The position numbers and the translations under genes are program-made. This document shows positions 26,856 to 36,822 of a stretch of DNA of 52,610 nucleotides, in pieces. Under the pieces are notes generated by a model. It was not told where the DNA came from, ran no database searches, and saw only the letters and a list, made by a program, of their open reading frames with translations. Position 1 is the first letter of the stretch. Each line of letters starts with the position of its first letter. Origin of the DNA: a virus; the IMG/VR virus record IMGVR_UViG_3300017767_000016, positions 1-52,610 of that record. One strand, given 5' to 3'.

Positions 26856-28307
26856 TTAAGCTTTAAACAACATAAAGTTATTAGCCGCTTGAGTTACTAA
26901 ACATCTTTCAGATAAATAGTGAACCTCCATTACGTCAAGGTCAGAAGTTGCTGCCCCACCAACTGAACCAGTAATCCAAGATTTCATTCTTCGATCATCA
27001 GCTTCAGAAGCTTTATAACGTACGTGTAAGAAAGGGCGACGAACGTTTTTACCTAACATTTGATCGTATACAGAAGAAGTACCAGCTGGAACTAATACAC
27101 CTTCAATATCTGAAAACAATCCACGAGTAGATGAGTTGTTTAGATATTTCCAATCAGTTTTGTAAAAATCATACGATCCTCTTCGGAAGCCTCTAAATCC
27201 AAGATTAAGAGCCATATCCTCGCTATTTTCAAAAATACCGAAAGCAGTACCACCAGCACTACCAGCAGAGATATTCGCAAGAGCGTCATCAACTTTTAGT
27301 GTAGATGTACGATTTAAGAAAAGTAAATTTTCTTCAATAGCACCTTGCTTATCTAGCTTTTTAAGTATTTCATCAAAATCAGAAATAAGGTCTGTGGCAT
27401 CGTCAAAAAGTTTTTCAGCTACGTGACCTCTTGCCTGAATAGCCGCGAAGAGCCCTTCGGTACCTGCGGTATTATCAGCTCCCTCAGTTCCTAAAATAGC
27501 GTCTACGCCTCCAGAAGATTTTGCAAATTCTGCTTCAACCATAGTCATTTCTAAGTAGTCTTCAAAGCGAACGCGAGTATCGCCTTCAGCCTTCATGTAC
27601 CATAAATAACCTGATTGCCCTCCTTCACCGGAAACTTCTACCCAGCCAATTTGAGAAGCGTCAGATCCTGATACTTCAAATTTATCTTTAAGAATAATTG
27701 GCTTGTTTGTAAAAGACTCAAATTCAGGTGTTACAGATCCTGTCATTCCCGCTTGGCCCTTTTTAAATTCAGAACCATAAACGAAAAAGCTACAGGTATT
27801 AGCTCCAGCGTCATCAACTGTGTCAAAACCAGTTACAGCCCCAACAGTTGCTCCCCCAGAATAAGGTACAACAGTTAAAGTAGTGTTATCAGCTGCAACA
27901 GCGCTAACATAACATTTGATAATAGTAGGAGTTGTTTGATTGTCTGAAAGAACAATTGTTTGTCCTGCTCTTACTGCATGCGTTCCCGCTGCGGCTCCAT
28001 TAATATCGATTACGCCTGCATTAGTAACAGTTGCTCCTTCATATGCTAAATGCAAACGCCCTTGCTCAGACCAAATAATTTGATCAGAAGCCATAGGCAT
28101 TTCTGCACCTACCATACGTAGGAAAGATGAGATTGAACGATTTCCATAACGCTCTACTTCTTGTTCGTAAAGCTCAGGAAGATATTGTTGGGACCAGTTT
28201 TTGCCGCCGCTCCCGTGAAAGTTTAGGTAATTACCAGCTGTTACAGTTTTACTTGCGTAAGGTGTAAACTCAGGTGGTAAATTGTTACCAAAATCAATTG
28301 CTGCCAT
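26856..28307 (-). CDS. major capsid protein
   Basis: The 483-residue protein follows the scaffold-like gene and precedes a strong terminator, the usual place and control for an abundant capsid subunit. The start (MAAIDFGNNLPPEFTPYASK) and the helix with YLPELYEQEVERYGN then SISSFLRMVGAEMPM match the N-arm and spine of HK97-fold capsids of crAss-like and marine phages. A domain rich in Thr, Ala, Gly and Val (about 100-190) may be a surface insertion. The call rests on gene order and these motifs. Confidence 0.82.
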   Translation of the reverse strand: MAAIDFGNNLPPEFTPYASKTVTAGNYLNFHGSGGKNWSQQYLPELYEQEVERYGNRSISSFLRMVGAEMPMASDQIIWSEQGRLHLAYEGATVTNAGVIDINGAAAGTHAVRAGQTIVLSDNQTTPTIIKCYVSAVAADNTTLTVVPYSGGATVGAVTGFDTVDDAGANTCSFFVYGSEFKKGQAGMTGSVTPEFESFTNKPIILKDKFEVSGSDASQIGWVEVSGEGGQSGYLWYMKAEGDTRVRFEDYLEMTMVEAEFAKSSGGVDAILGTEGADNTAGTEGLFAAIQARGHVAEKLFDDATDLISDFDEILKKLDKQGAIEENLLFLNRTSTLKVDDALANISAGSAGGTAFGIFENSEDMALNLGFRGFRRGSYDFYKTDWKYLNNSSTRGLFSDIEGVLVPAGTSSVYDQMLGKNVRRPFLHVRYKASEADDRRMKSWITGSVGGAATSDLDVMEVHYLSERCLVTQAANNFMLFKA

Positions 28308-28318
28308 TTTTTAAATTT

Positions 28319-29557
28319 TTAATAATTTTTAAGTTTTAGTTTTAATTTAGAAGTATCATCTCCTGCCAAAACTTTTGCTTGCATACCGCTTTGAGTATTT
28401 TTTGTATGCACCCCTCTCGGATCCATATTAATATTCTTAGCTGTTTTCATGCTTTCTTTCATCGCGTCGGATTTTCCTTGCTGATAAAAGTGATTTGCAA
28501 TAGCATCTGCATTCATAGCTGTAAATAATGATTTGTGATAACCTTTTGCGTCACTCATAACCTGGTCCTCATTTAGAAACTTTCTAATGAAATTATTAAT
28601 GTCGCTCTGAGTTGTTTTAACCTCATCTGTGTCTTTTACATTAAATCTGTAGCGTTTATCACCGACTTTATATTCAAAACCTTTGAATTCGTCATTAAAC
28701 ACTTGATCTGTTTTTTGCAAAAATACAGATTTAGCTTTTTCAGCTATTTTTGATGATTCTTCGTTTTCTGTGTTATACCTATTGAAAAAATCTACAGCCT
28801 TTTGTTGATCTTGCGTAAGCCTAGACCCAGCTTTGATTTCTTCATAGTATTTGGTTTTTAGCCCTTCGAGTTCAGACTTAGCGCTCGCTACCTCTTCTTT
28901 GAATGCTAATTTTTTTCTTTTTACATCTCTTTCATCGTCAACTTCTTCATCAAATGTAAATTTATCTTCAATAAGAAAGTCGATTTCTTCGGATGACAGA
29001 TGTGGTTTAGATTGTTGATAATATTCTCTAAGTAATGCAAGATCATCTACATTTGAATAATCTTTGTTAAGCGCTACATAGTCTTCAAGCGATCCGCCCG
29101 TTTCGTTTATAAAATCAACAACCTTTTGAATATTTTCAGGAAGCTCTATACCTTGCTCCTCTTCTTTTTGAAATGCTTCTTCAACTTTTTCAGCAAGATC
29201 TTCAACTTCTTTAATAGTTTCTTCTTGCTCCTCTTGTGCTGGAAGTTCTTCTAAAACCGTTTGTTCAGTTTCTTCTTTTACTTCTTCTTCTTGTCGTACT
29301 TCTTGCAGTTCCACTTCGGCTTTTTCCCCAGCTTCTTCAGCCGGTTCATCTCCGCGTAGCACGCTGCCCTCTGCTTCTTGTTCTTGAACGGCATTTTCTT
29401 CTTCTTTATTTTGTTCGGCGGCAGGAGGCTGATTTAAATCAACTTTATACATACCGTCTTCAAATACAGTGCCTGCTTGTTCTTGCAGGGCTTCTTCTTT
29501 TTCTTGTATTGATAACTCTTCGCTTTCAATAGCTTTTGCTTCAACGTTTTCAGACAT
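28319..29557 (-). CDS. scaffolding-like acidic protein, 412 aa
   Basis: Residues 1-150 are extremely rich in Glu and Gln (for example EVELQEVRQEEEV) and probably disordered. The rest is helical with repeated charged heptads and a basic C-terminus (DDTSKLKLKLKNY). An acidic, helical protein immediately upstream of the capsid gene is the usual profile of an assembly scaffold whose basic tail binds the capsid subunit. There is no protease gene beside it, so the mode of removal is unknown. Confidence 0.72.
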   Translation of the reverse strand: MSENVEAKAIESEELSIQEKEEALQEQAGTVFEDGMYKVDLNQPPAAEQNKEEENAVQEQEAEGSVLRGDEPAEEAGEKAEVELQEVRQEEEVKEETEQTVLEELPAQEEQEETIKEVEDLAEKVEEAFQKEEEQGIELPENIQKVVDFINETGGSLEDYVALNKDYSNVDDLALLREYYQQSKPHLSSEEIDFLIEDKFTFDEEVDDERDVKRKKLAFKEEVASAKSELEGLKTKYYEEIKAGSRLTQDQQKAVDFFNRYNTENEESSKIAEKAKSVFLQKTDQVFNDEFKGFEYKVGDKRYRFNVKDTDEVKTTQSDINNFIRKFLNEDQVMSDAKGYHKSLFTAMNADAIANHFYQQGKSDAMKESMKTAKNINMDPRGVHTKNTQSGMQAKVLAGDDTSKLKLKLKNY

Positions 29558-29588
29558 AATAAAATATTATAAGATTATACACTATACA

Positions 29589-32012
29589 TTACTTGGGTTC
29601 AAAAGAACCTAAGTCAAAATTACCGCTAAGTATATCGTTTCCTGCGGATTCAAATACTTTTGGTGGTAAATTATTTTTTCTTTGATCAATAAGTTCGCTT
29701 TGTTGCGATGCTTGTATTTTTGTTCGCTCATCTTTGCGATCTTCTTTTTCTTTAATTGCAGCTTTGCTGCCTTCAACCTCTATGCCTTTTAATTGCATAT
29801 TCATTTGAAATTCTAGCTGCATTAAATCTTTTTTAAGCTGAGCCTCGTTTGATAATTTTTGCATTTCAAGTTGTGACTCTAGTTGCTTAAGCTCTGCTTT
29901 TTGAGCGGTTAGTGCTTGCTGTTTTTGCACCTCCGCCTGAGCAGCTACTTGTTGTGATTGTGCGTTCGCTTCAGCTTGAACTTGTATGTTTTGCTGTTGT
30001 ATCATTTGGTCACGCTCAAGCTTTTTGCGTCTACGTATTTTTAGCATTTGATTTGCAAGCTGAATATTTTTAATTTCTCTTAAATCTATAGCATCTTCGA
30101 GATCAATTAAAGATGCTGACAATGCTGTCTGTATATTGTTTTCAAGCTTTTGGGCTTCTTCCTCGTCAGGCATTAAATCAATAAATATTCCAAAATCGTG
30201 TAAATGCAACTCATTCAATTCTGAAAGTGTAGCCACATTATGCACTCCTATTGCTTGTATAAACGCCTCCCTTGCAGGCGAGTACTCTATAATATCAGAT
30301 ATTCTTAAAGATATTTTTTCGGCAGTTTCGGCTGTTAAAAATAATCCAGCCTGTAATATATGTCTTGTAGCTGTATTAGAATTAGCAGCTGCTATTTTTT
30401 GTATACCAACTAATGCGTTTTTATCAGGCGTGCTACCGTCTCTCGCTTCATTAAGGCCTGTAGCGTCTCGCATCATTTGCAAATAATAATTATACGTGCT
30501 TATTAACGAGCCTATTTTATTATTACCAGAACCAGATGCAATTTCTTGAATTGGCACTTTACCTGGGTTCATATCGCCATCAGACGTAAACGATCTTCCA
30601 ATTACAGACCCTGTTTGAAAAAACATATTTAATGCTTCTTGCGGATTATAATTTGTTCCATTACCCAAATCTATTTCGGCAATACCATCAGCGTCTAAAT
30701 AAACACCATCCGGCACCATGCGCGATAACACCTGTTGCAGCTTTAAATGCGTTAACTGAATCATATCTGCAAAACCAGTTACTCTGCTAACTAAAGATTC
30801 GACCTTACCGTTATATATTCTAGGGGCTACTATAGAATAATTTGTTCTAATTTTAGTAGAGTCACTTTTTGGACGCAGCATGTTTTCAGCAAGTTTCCAA
30901 TCGAGCAGCATATTAGCGCCTGGAATATACGCGCCTTCATACAGTACTTCTATGTTTCTAGCTATTCTTTCAAATCTAGCCCTTGCGTCTATAGGTGGAT
31001 TAAACGTTTCGTCTTTAATTATAATTTTTTCTGCGCCTGTTACAGTGCTTTTTACTTTATAAACTTCGTTGTGAAAGGTTTTATAATTAAAATATAACAC
31101 ATCCACAGTGTTAGCGTCTTGCCTATTTGTTTCTGTATTAAATTTATTATATATTCTATAGTTTGAATAACCTTTTGAGCCAAGCTGCTCTAGGTCCTCA
31201 TTAGTTAAATTTGGAAACTGCTTTTTAAGTTCATTAACGGGTATTGTTTTTATTTCTCCAACATAATATATATCTTCAAAATAAGGTGATTCTGTAAAAG
31301 AATAAACTAAATTAGCGGGATCAACATAGCTAATTTTAATGCCTTCTGAATTATTATATTCAGTTTTAACACACGCAATACCTAATACAGCTAAATCATA
31401 ATAAAAACGTTTTTTGGTGAGCTCGTATCTATTTTTTTCTAAAGTAACAGATATAGCTTGCTCCTCTGCTATTTCAATAGCCTGTTTATAATTAAGCTGC
31501 ATGTGCAAAGCAAGTTCATCTTCATTTTGCGGTAACTCAGACACATTGCTTTCTCTTAAATTAATACCGAAGTTTTCAGCCGCAAAATCAGTAAGCTCTT
31601 TACTGCGAATATCATTAAGTATACTTTCCATATACTCAGTTCTTTTTTCGACGCCAAATGGATCTTGTGAATATGCGTTAACATCATATGTTCTTTGGGC
31701 CATGCCATTAACAACTATATCTACAAATTTTGGTATAATAGGCACAGGCTTCCAATCTAAATTAAGATAAGACAAATCTCCATTAATAGATAATTCGTCT
31801 TTATATTTTTGTACAGACTGCTCGCCGCGAGCATATAGTCTAAGTTTATGATAAGAATTCTGATTTATATAATATCTATTGCCAGAAGAATCTCTTTTAA
31901 ACCATTCGCTTTCTATAGCACGAGCAACATCAAGACCATATTCTGGGCTTGCTTTCTTAATATCGCTAGCCGTTTGGCTTGGAAAATAACTTTTTACAAC
32001 TGATTCAGCCAT
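29589..32012 (-). CDS. portal protein
   Basis: This 807-residue protein directly follows the terminase (8-base overlap), as in crAss-like and many other phages. Characteristic segments include SYHKLRLYARGEQSVQKYK, the stem-like NGMAQRTYDVN, and a long wing region. The last 150 residues are a Gln/Lys/Glu-rich coiled coil (QAEANAQSQQVAAQAEVQKQ), a typical portal C-terminal extension. The protein should form the dodecameric DNA channel at one capsid vertex. Length is within the range for this group. Confidence 0.85.
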   Translation of the reverse strand: MAESVVKSYFPSQTASDIKKASPEYGLDVARAIESEWFKRDSSGNRYYINQNSYHKLRLYARGEQSVQKYKDELSINGDLSYLNLDWKPVPIIPKFVDIVVNGMAQRTYDVNAYSQDPFGVEKRTEYMESILNDIRSKELTDFAAENFGINLRESNVSELPQNEDELALHMQLNYKQAIEIAEEQAISVTLEKNRYELTKKRFYYDLAVLGIACVKTEYNNSEGIKISYVDPANLVYSFTESPYFEDIYYVGEIKTIPVNELKKQFPNLTNEDLEQLGSKGYSNYRIYNKFNTETNRQDANTVDVLYFNYKTFHNEVYKVKSTVTGAEKIIIKDETFNPPIDARARFERIARNIEVLYEGAYIPGANMLLDWKLAENMLRPKSDSTKIRTNYSIVAPRIYNGKVESLVSRVTGFADMIQLTHLKLQQVLSRMVPDGVYLDADGIAEIDLGNGTNYNPQEALNMFFQTGSVIGRSFTSDGDMNPGKVPIQEIASGSGNNKIGSLISTYNYYLQMMRDATGLNEARDGSTPDKNALVGIQKIAAANSNTATRHILQAGLFLTAETAEKISLRISDIIEYSPAREAFIQAIGVHNVATLSELNELHLHDFGIFIDLMPDEEEAQKLENNIQTALSASLIDLEDAIDLREIKNIQLANQMLKIRRRKKLERDQMIQQQNIQVQAEANAQSQQVAAQAEVQKQQALTAQKAELKQLESQLEMQKLSNEAQLKKDLMQLEFQMNMQLKGIEVEGSKAAIKEKEDRKDERTKIQASQQSELIDQRKNNLPPKVFESAGNDILSGNFDLGSFEPK

Positions 32013-34224
32013 AATTTTTTATTAGTTTTGATTTTTGCCCTTCATTTTTATACCTTGCGATATTAAAGGATAATTTTAATTTTTGTCGTTCTTGGTTAGG
32101 AGCATACAAATGCCTGTTGCATGCCATAATAGCTAATCCCGAACTAATAGCGGCGTCGAATTTTGTTCTTTTATTTAGATCAAACTTAGCCCAATCATTA
32201 AGTGTGCCATTAAAATACATTTGACCGTAAGTTCCATCTTCTACTAATCCTACATATTTTTGTATATAGGATTCTATAGCGGCTGCATGAGCCTGCTTAA
32301 TATCTTCACTTGAGTTAGGCATTCCGCCTATTTCTTTTTCAGTAACAGACAATTTATTAAATGCTTTATCAGGTCTGTTTATTGAAAACTTCCTATAGCC
32401 TCTGCGCTTTAAATAATATAATAATCTAGGTTTATTGTTTTCTGCGAGTATCGGCATACCGTAAAAATGTAATGCCATTAATACATCTTCAAAAAACATT
32501 TCAGCAGTTTGAGGCCGTGCAATATATTCAAGAAAAAACATATTCGCAGGGGCTTCTTCCATACTAAATTTAGTTAACCCGTGCAACGCGCCTTTAGATC
32601 CTTGCCCATCTGTTGTTCCTGATATATCATATGAGTCACAACCAAATGCGCCGACGTGCTCGTTTCCGGGGTACAACACCCCTCTTTTCTCTATTACGCG
32701 GTTTTGAAGATTTGTAGGCGGCACCCAACTTACTTTAATCCTGCCGTTTGGGTTTGGGGTGAATACAACACTGCTGTCCTTTATACCGTTTGCCCAACTA
32801 AAGCTACCTTGCGTTACACCTGCTGACGAATATATATCGTCGTTGTAATCTATTTGTTCGTATATTTTTGCAAGGTTAAATATGCTATTTTGTGTCTCGT
32901 CTCTAAAAGCATGCTCCTCCGTACGTGGAAACTGCCTGTACATTTCGTTTAAGGCATCCTGGTCTCCTTTTAAGCCATCAACTTCATTATTCCAATGATC
33001 TATGACTCCGACCTCAATAAGGTCTCTATACGGGCCTTCAATCGGCTTTTTCGGCGTATCAAAGACAGGGTTTCCAAAAGAATCAATGAATCCTTCGTAG
33101 TTCCATTCCATAGGTATGAACAAAGAATATAATCCTGAGCGAGTCTGTCCATTTGCGTTTCGCTTTGTAACGTCCGAATCATAATATAGTTTTTTAAAGT
33201 TTTCGCCACCTTTGTCTAAAGCATTGCTTGTAGACCCCATCAAACATTTACCAATAACCCGACTACCTAACCTTAGCGTTGTTTTTGTGACTCGCCAGTT
33301 GTTGAGGATGTTGTCCGGCCGTTCCCATTTGCCCGATTCGTCGTGTACGAGGAGTTTGAGTTTTTCGCCGTCATAGGAGTTGTCACCCGTGTTCTTCCAG
33401 TCGATTGTCGTGTCAAGTCCCTGCAGCTCTTCCCGCGTCTGCCCTGACTGTATAGATTTACGTGTGAGTTTTGAAGCGGGTACTCTATATGCAAGCTCGG
33501 TTTTGGGACGATCCATACCGTCTTGTATTGGTTTAAAAAAGAACGGGTAGTTAACGGATATTGGAACAACTTTATCTGTGAACATTTTCTTAGCGTCAGC
33601 TCCAGATTTGGAAAGTATGCCAAACCGTGAATCGGACGATATTGTTGCCATATTAACAGCTTCTGATGATGCCATAAATGAAAAGCCAGAGCGTCTGTTT
33701 TTGAGATAGCACATTCCATAACACCGTTGATCGGCTTTACATGCTTCCCAAAATATAAAGAATAATCTGTTTGCTTCTCTAAATTCAGGGGCCCCAACGT
33801 CAATCTTACTCCACTGCAAGTACATGTAATGAGTACCGGTAATATAAGTAGGCTTGTCCTTGTTATGGAACCAATGACCCTCATCGCGTCTTTTAAACTC
33901 TTCATCTATATATGGTTCCCATTGATCTTTAAATTCTTCTGGATAACTTTTCCAATCAAAGATAGTTTTTATTCTATTTAACTCTTTAGGGTATTCGCTT
34001 TTACCCCATTTATTTTTGCCTTTAGTAATCTTGGTTGGCATAGGAGGCAGTGCAATCTTTAAATTTTGTATGCTATACACATCGCCAATTTGCCCTGTCT
34101 TACTAATGACTACAACATCATTTTCTTTATCGTAGCCGTACTTCCATCGCTTTGCTTTGTTGTGACGTTTAAGCGTATTTATTTTAATCGGTTGAATAAC
34201 CTCAAATAAAGTTTGCTCGTACAT
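32005..34224 (-). CDS. terminase large subunit (packaging ATPase/nuclease)
   Basis: The 739-residue protein carries an ATPase with a deviant Walker A, KNRRSGFSF at about 175-183, as in crAss-like terminases. A Walker B LLVHDE lies at 291-296 and a coupling motif MGSTSN at about 329-334. The C-terminal RNase H-type nuclease follows, with GCDSYDISGT as its first acidic motif. The enzyme cuts concatemeric DNA and pumps it into the procapsid. Its ATG shares one base with the stop of the preceding 91-aa gene and its end overlaps the portal start. Confidence 0.92.
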   Translation of the reverse strand: MYEQTLFEVIQPIKINTLKRHNKAKRWKYGYDKENDVVVISKTGQIGDVYSIQNLKIALPPMPTKITKGKNKWGKSEYPKELNRIKTIFDWKSYPEEFKDQWEPYIDEEFKRRDEGHWFHNKDKPTYITGTHYMYLQWSKIDVGAPEFREANRLFFIFWEACKADQRCYGMCYLKNRRSGFSFMASSEAVNMATISSDSRFGILSKSGADAKKMFTDKVVPISVNYPFFFKPIQDGMDRPKTELAYRVPASKLTRKSIQSGQTREELQGLDTTIDWKNTGDNSYDGEKLKLLVHDESGKWERPDNILNNWRVTKTTLRLGSRVIGKCLMGSTSNALDKGGENFKKLYYDSDVTKRNANGQTRSGLYSLFIPMEWNYEGFIDSFGNPVFDTPKKPIEGPYRDLIEVGVIDHWNNEVDGLKGDQDALNEMYRQFPRTEEHAFRDETQNSIFNLAKIYEQIDYNDDIYSSAGVTQGSFSWANGIKDSSVVFTPNPNGRIKVSWVPPTNLQNRVIEKRGVLYPGNEHVGAFGCDSYDISGTTDGQGSKGALHGLTKFSMEEAPANMFFLEYIARPQTAEMFFEDVLMALHFYGMPILAENNKPRLLYYLKRRGYRKFSINRPDKAFNKLSVTEKEIGGMPNSSEDIKQAHAAAIESYIQKYVGLVEDGTYGQMYFNGTLNDWAKFDLNKRTKFDAAISSGLAIMACNRHLYAPNQERQKLKLSFNIARYKNEGQKSKLIKNYG

Positions 34225-34499
34225 TATCTTGATCTTTTTTCCGCAAAGCCGCTAAATGCTTCTTTTTTTTCTTTTTTAGGCTTGTTTAGCAGTATTGATT
34301 TTTCTTCTTCTATTCTATTTAGAATTTCAAACGCATCAAATATTGCAAGCTTTTTAGTTGCTGCCGCATTCTTAAGCCTATCTGCAGAAACATCATCTTC
34401 TGTATTTGTTATGATTTTTTCTTCTGCAACATGTATAAGCTCATCAACCGCCTTGTAGCCAGCTCGGATTATATTCTGTTTCGTCTCCTTGATATTCAT
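34224..34499 (-). CDS. candidate terminase small subunit, 91 aa
   Basis: The 91 residues are all helix and charged, with SADRLKNAAATKKLAIFDAF and a Lys/Arg-rich end (KKEAFSGFAEKRSR). The gene directly precedes the large terminase (one-base overlap), the standard place of terS. Small size and charge fit, but a DNA-binding helix-turn-helix is not obvious. It overlaps the GroES-like gene by 56 bases. Confidence 0.5.
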   Translation of the reverse strand: MNIKETKQNIIRAGYKAVDELIHVAEEKIITNTEDDVSADRLKNAAATKKLAIFDAFEILNRIEEEKSILLNKPKKEKKEAFSGFAEKRSR

Positions 34500-35049
34500 A
34501 TTTAATAGAAATTGAATTGGTTAACACCCTATACATTCTTTCACCATCAACAACGAATTCATATTCGCTGCTAGGTGTAAAACCTACAAGGTCATTTTTA
34601 TTAATACCGTTTTTCTGAAGCTCTCTGTCAACAAACTTTATTACACCCATCAAAGGCCTTTCAAAATTTGTGTCAAACTTATCTATTGATTCAATTGGCT
34701 TGACAAAACAATATCCTTTAGGTGCGCACCATTCTTTATTTCTTTTATAAAGAAATATTTGATCAGTGTCAACAAAATATTTATTTTCATTTAAAAACCC
34801 TGCTGAGTTTTTCTCGCGTCCCTTCATGTCATACCATCTCCTAAAGACATTGTGATGCAATATGACTTCATCACCTTTTTTAATATCTGTTTTCACTTCA
34901 ACGGGCGTTTCAAGAACAACACCGTTTCTACTTACATATCTATGATCAGATATTTCGGTATTTAATATTAATTCTTTATTGCCTATAGATTTTTTATTAT
35001 TGTATCTATCTTCTTTTGGGGCTATAATAAAATTAAATATACTTCGCAT
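34444..35049 (-). CDS. double GroES-like (cpn10-fold) protein, 201 aa
   Basis: Two successive beta-barrel halves are visible. The first (about 30-105) contains a GroES-like core: ELILNT, KGDEVILHHNVFRRW and DTDQIFLYKR. The second (about 108-190) contains GYCFVKPI, MGVIKFV, NDLVGFTP and ITIKY-like ends (SISIKYEYQ). Order and spacing match a KxGDxV core with a late strand, as in GroES and T4 gp31, but the mobile loop is not clear. This gene is distinct from the ordinary GroES at 44801-45058. It lies just before the terminase, so it may help head assembly, by analogy with T4 gp31. Confidence 0.6.
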   Translation of the reverse strand: MRSIFNFIIAPKEDRYNNKKSIGNKELILNTEISDHRYVSRNGVVLETPVEVKTDIKKGDEVILHHNVFRRWYDMKGREKNSAGFLNENKYFVDTDQIFLYKRNKEWCAPKGYCFVKPIESIDKFDTNFERPLMGVIKFVDRELQKNGINKNDLVGFTPSSEYEFVVDGERMYRVLTNSISIKYEYQGDETEYNPSWLQGG

Positions 35050-35267
35050 TAATATTCTAAGTTGTATTCTACAGCTATTCCCATGTTCTTATTAAAATCT
35101 TTCCATGGCAGCACATCGTTATTTTTTTTAATATATATACTATATTTATCGTCGACTTCAACTATATCACAAATAGTATGCCCTCCGTAGACCTCTTGAC
35201 CCACGGAGTAATGCATAGCTTCATTTTTATAGTCTCTACCGATACTAATCTTCCTTATCAGATTCAT
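35049..35267 (-). CDS. conserved-type small protein, 72 aa
   Basis: The 72 residues include IGRDYKNEAMHYSVGQEVYG and end in VEYNLEY, a pattern I associate with marine phage genes next to the terminase. It is beta-rich with a central glycine turn. The function is not known. It shares one base with its downstream neighbour and overlaps its upstream one by 23 bases. Confidence 0.65.
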   Translation of the reverse strand: MNLIRKISIGRDYKNEAMHYSVGQEVYGGHTICDIVEVDDKYSIYIKKNNDVLPWKDFNKNMGIAVEYNLEY

Positions 35268-35496
35268 CTTCTTCGGTTATTTCTTCGTAAGTCCCATCTT
35301 GAACATTGATAGATACTTTGCCATATGTTTCTTCAAGTTCGTCCTGGAGTTCTTTCAATCCATTCTGTAAATCAGAAGACTGATGTAATAAACCGTGCTT
35401 TTGAATTTCAATACTTCCTATTTGTGATTGGACTTGATTTAATTGCTTAATTAGTTCTTGTAGCTTTTCAAGCTCTTTCTTTTTAATTTTTGACAT
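35245..35496 (-). CDS. prefoldin-like coiled-coil protein, 83 aa
   Basis: A long hairpin of two heptad helices (ELEKLQELIKQLNQVQSQIG, then LQNGLKELQDELEETYGKVS) precedes a short acidic tail. The length, the central break (SIEIQKHGLLHQ) and the YGKVSINVQDG end resemble prefoldin subunits and phage proteins of the same shape. It precedes the double GroES-like gene, which strengthens a chaperone role in head assembly. The homology is by pattern only. Confidence 0.55.
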   Translation of the reverse strand: MSKIKKKELEKLQELIKQLNQVQSQIGSIEIQKHGLLHQSSDLQNGLKELQDELEETYGKVSINVQDGTYEEITEEDESDKED

Positions 35497-35524
35497 AATA
35501 ATTTAATTTAATTGTGGTTAATGG

Positions 35525-35887
35525 TTATTCTTCGTTCTCTGTAGAGCTAGACGGAAGAAAAGATAATTCTTCTCCGGTCACCTCTACATTTGTTGGTGTA
35601 ATTATTCTGTTAATATCTTCTTCAATAACAGAATTCATGTGCCCTACAGGATGCGCTGCTTGCGCCCATTCAATAACTTTAGCCTCGTTTAGATCCGCTA
35701 ACGCTATAAATTCATCGCCTTCTTGAGGAGTGACTAATGGGCAAGCTCCGTGAAATATAGATGAATGACCTGAATCAGCATCTGTCCCCGTGTAGTTAAA
35801 ATTAACGTGTGTGATTACATTTGACAATCCGTCTAACGTGGGTGCTTTTTTCATAGCCGTAATCGCCCACTCGTAACTCATATTCAT
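35525..35887 (-). CDS. conserved phage protein of unknown function, 120 aa
   Basis: The start SYEWAITAMKKAPTLDGLSN, then VITHVNFNYTGTD and KVIEWAQAA, recalls a small family often found next to phage tail fibre or virion genes. It may be a fibre assembly or accessory factor. No catalytic residues are seen. It lies between the 292-aa fibre gene and the prefoldin-like gene. Confidence 0.6.
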   Translation of the reverse strand: MNMSYEWAITAMKKAPTLDGLSNVITHVNFNYTGTDADSGHSSIFHGACPLVTPQEGDEFIALADLNEAKVIEWAQAAHPVGHMNSVIEEDINRIITPTNVEVTGEELSFLPSSSTENEE

Positions 35888-35943
35888 AATTTATAATTTA
35901 TTGGTTATATATATGTTAAATAATCACTTGTTTTAATAATTAT

Positions 35944-36822
35944 CTAAACTTCTAAAAAATAAACTCTCATAGTTCCCATGTTACTACCATACGCGCCATA
36001 CGTAAAATAAAACAACGCATTACCACTTTGTGTTGTAATGTGGGTCCACTCAGGGCTTCTCAGCCAAAAGTTTTTATTTGGATTACCAGAACTACTAGTT
36101 TCAGCGTATACGTGCATACCGCTAAAAGGGCTTGATGTTAAACCAGTACTTCCAGAAGGAGTTCCGTTGCTTCTTCCAACCCATCTTCCGTAAGAACCTG
36201 TGTTAGTTCCAATGCTACCAAACGTTGTTGTTGTGTAACTACTTGAATTGTTTGTACTTGTTTCCCAGTTTCCATTTGAGGTAAAATCTGGGTTTAATTG
36301 TAATGCGCTAAACGTACTACCTCCAAAACCAGTAACCATTGCTTGCCATTGATTGCCGCTTCCAAAAAAATTTCCATACCAAGGCATCATTATGGTATCT
36401 AGCTGGAAGTCGCCTCTGAAGCTAGTTCCTGAAACGTAATGAAATACAGCTCTGACCGTTTTACCTTTAAAAGCATTAACGTTTATTGATACAGTTGTTG
36501 GTGTAGCTGAAGATGATGTGTGTTGCTGGCCGGTTATTGTTTGGAGTAACGTTAAAGCACTAACATCGTGATCATATCCTCTAAATTCACCCATACCATG
36601 AGGCGTAGAGCCATCTGGTTTAGAAGATGATGCAGAGTTAATAGCGTCAAATCCACCCGCGCCTGTGCTCATGTTTTTTAAACTAATTGGTGTAGGATAG
36701 CTAAACGTGTCCCAGTTAGTACCTGATTGGTTTGGATTTGGTATTGTATTGCTGTAGTCATTTAAATGTATTTCTTTAGCAATACCATATAAAGAAACAG
36801 AGCCAGAACTAGGAACCGCCAT
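35944..36822 (-). CDS. tail fibre / adhesin protein, 292 aa
   Basis: The start MAVPSSGSVSLYGIAKEIHL is the common anchor start of phage tail proteins (also seen in T4-like and marine phages). A Gly/Ser/Thr-rich beta body follows, with aromatic clusters (FYFTYGAYGS). It overlaps the S74 fibre gene by 14 bases and follows it directly in transcription order. It is probably a tip or side adhesin that binds the host surface. Confidence 0.65.
   Translation of the reverse strand: MAVPSSGSVSLYGIAKEIHLNDYSNTIPNPNQSGTNWDTFSYPTPISLKNMSTGAGGFDAINSASSSKPDGSTPHGMGEFRGYDHDVSALTLLQTITGQQHTSSSATPTTVSINVNAFKGKTVRAVFHYVSGTSFRGDFQLDTIMMPWYGNFFGSGNQWQAMVTGFGGSTFSALQLNPDFTSNGNWETSTNNSSSYTTTTFGSIGTNTGSYGRWVGRSNGTPSGSTGLTSSPFSGMHVYAETSSSGNPNKNFWLRSPEWTHITTQSGNALFYFTYGAYGSNMGTMRVYFLEV

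Noticed and set aside
29236-29532. Leu-rich plus-strand frame of 98 codons
   Set aside because: It is the reverse complement of the Glu-rich scaffold region (GAA/GAG read as TTC/CTT), a composition artefact.
33273-33905. 210-codon minus frame inside the terminase gene
   Set aside because: It lies wholly inside the terminase large subunit in another frame and its product looks like shifted coding sequence.
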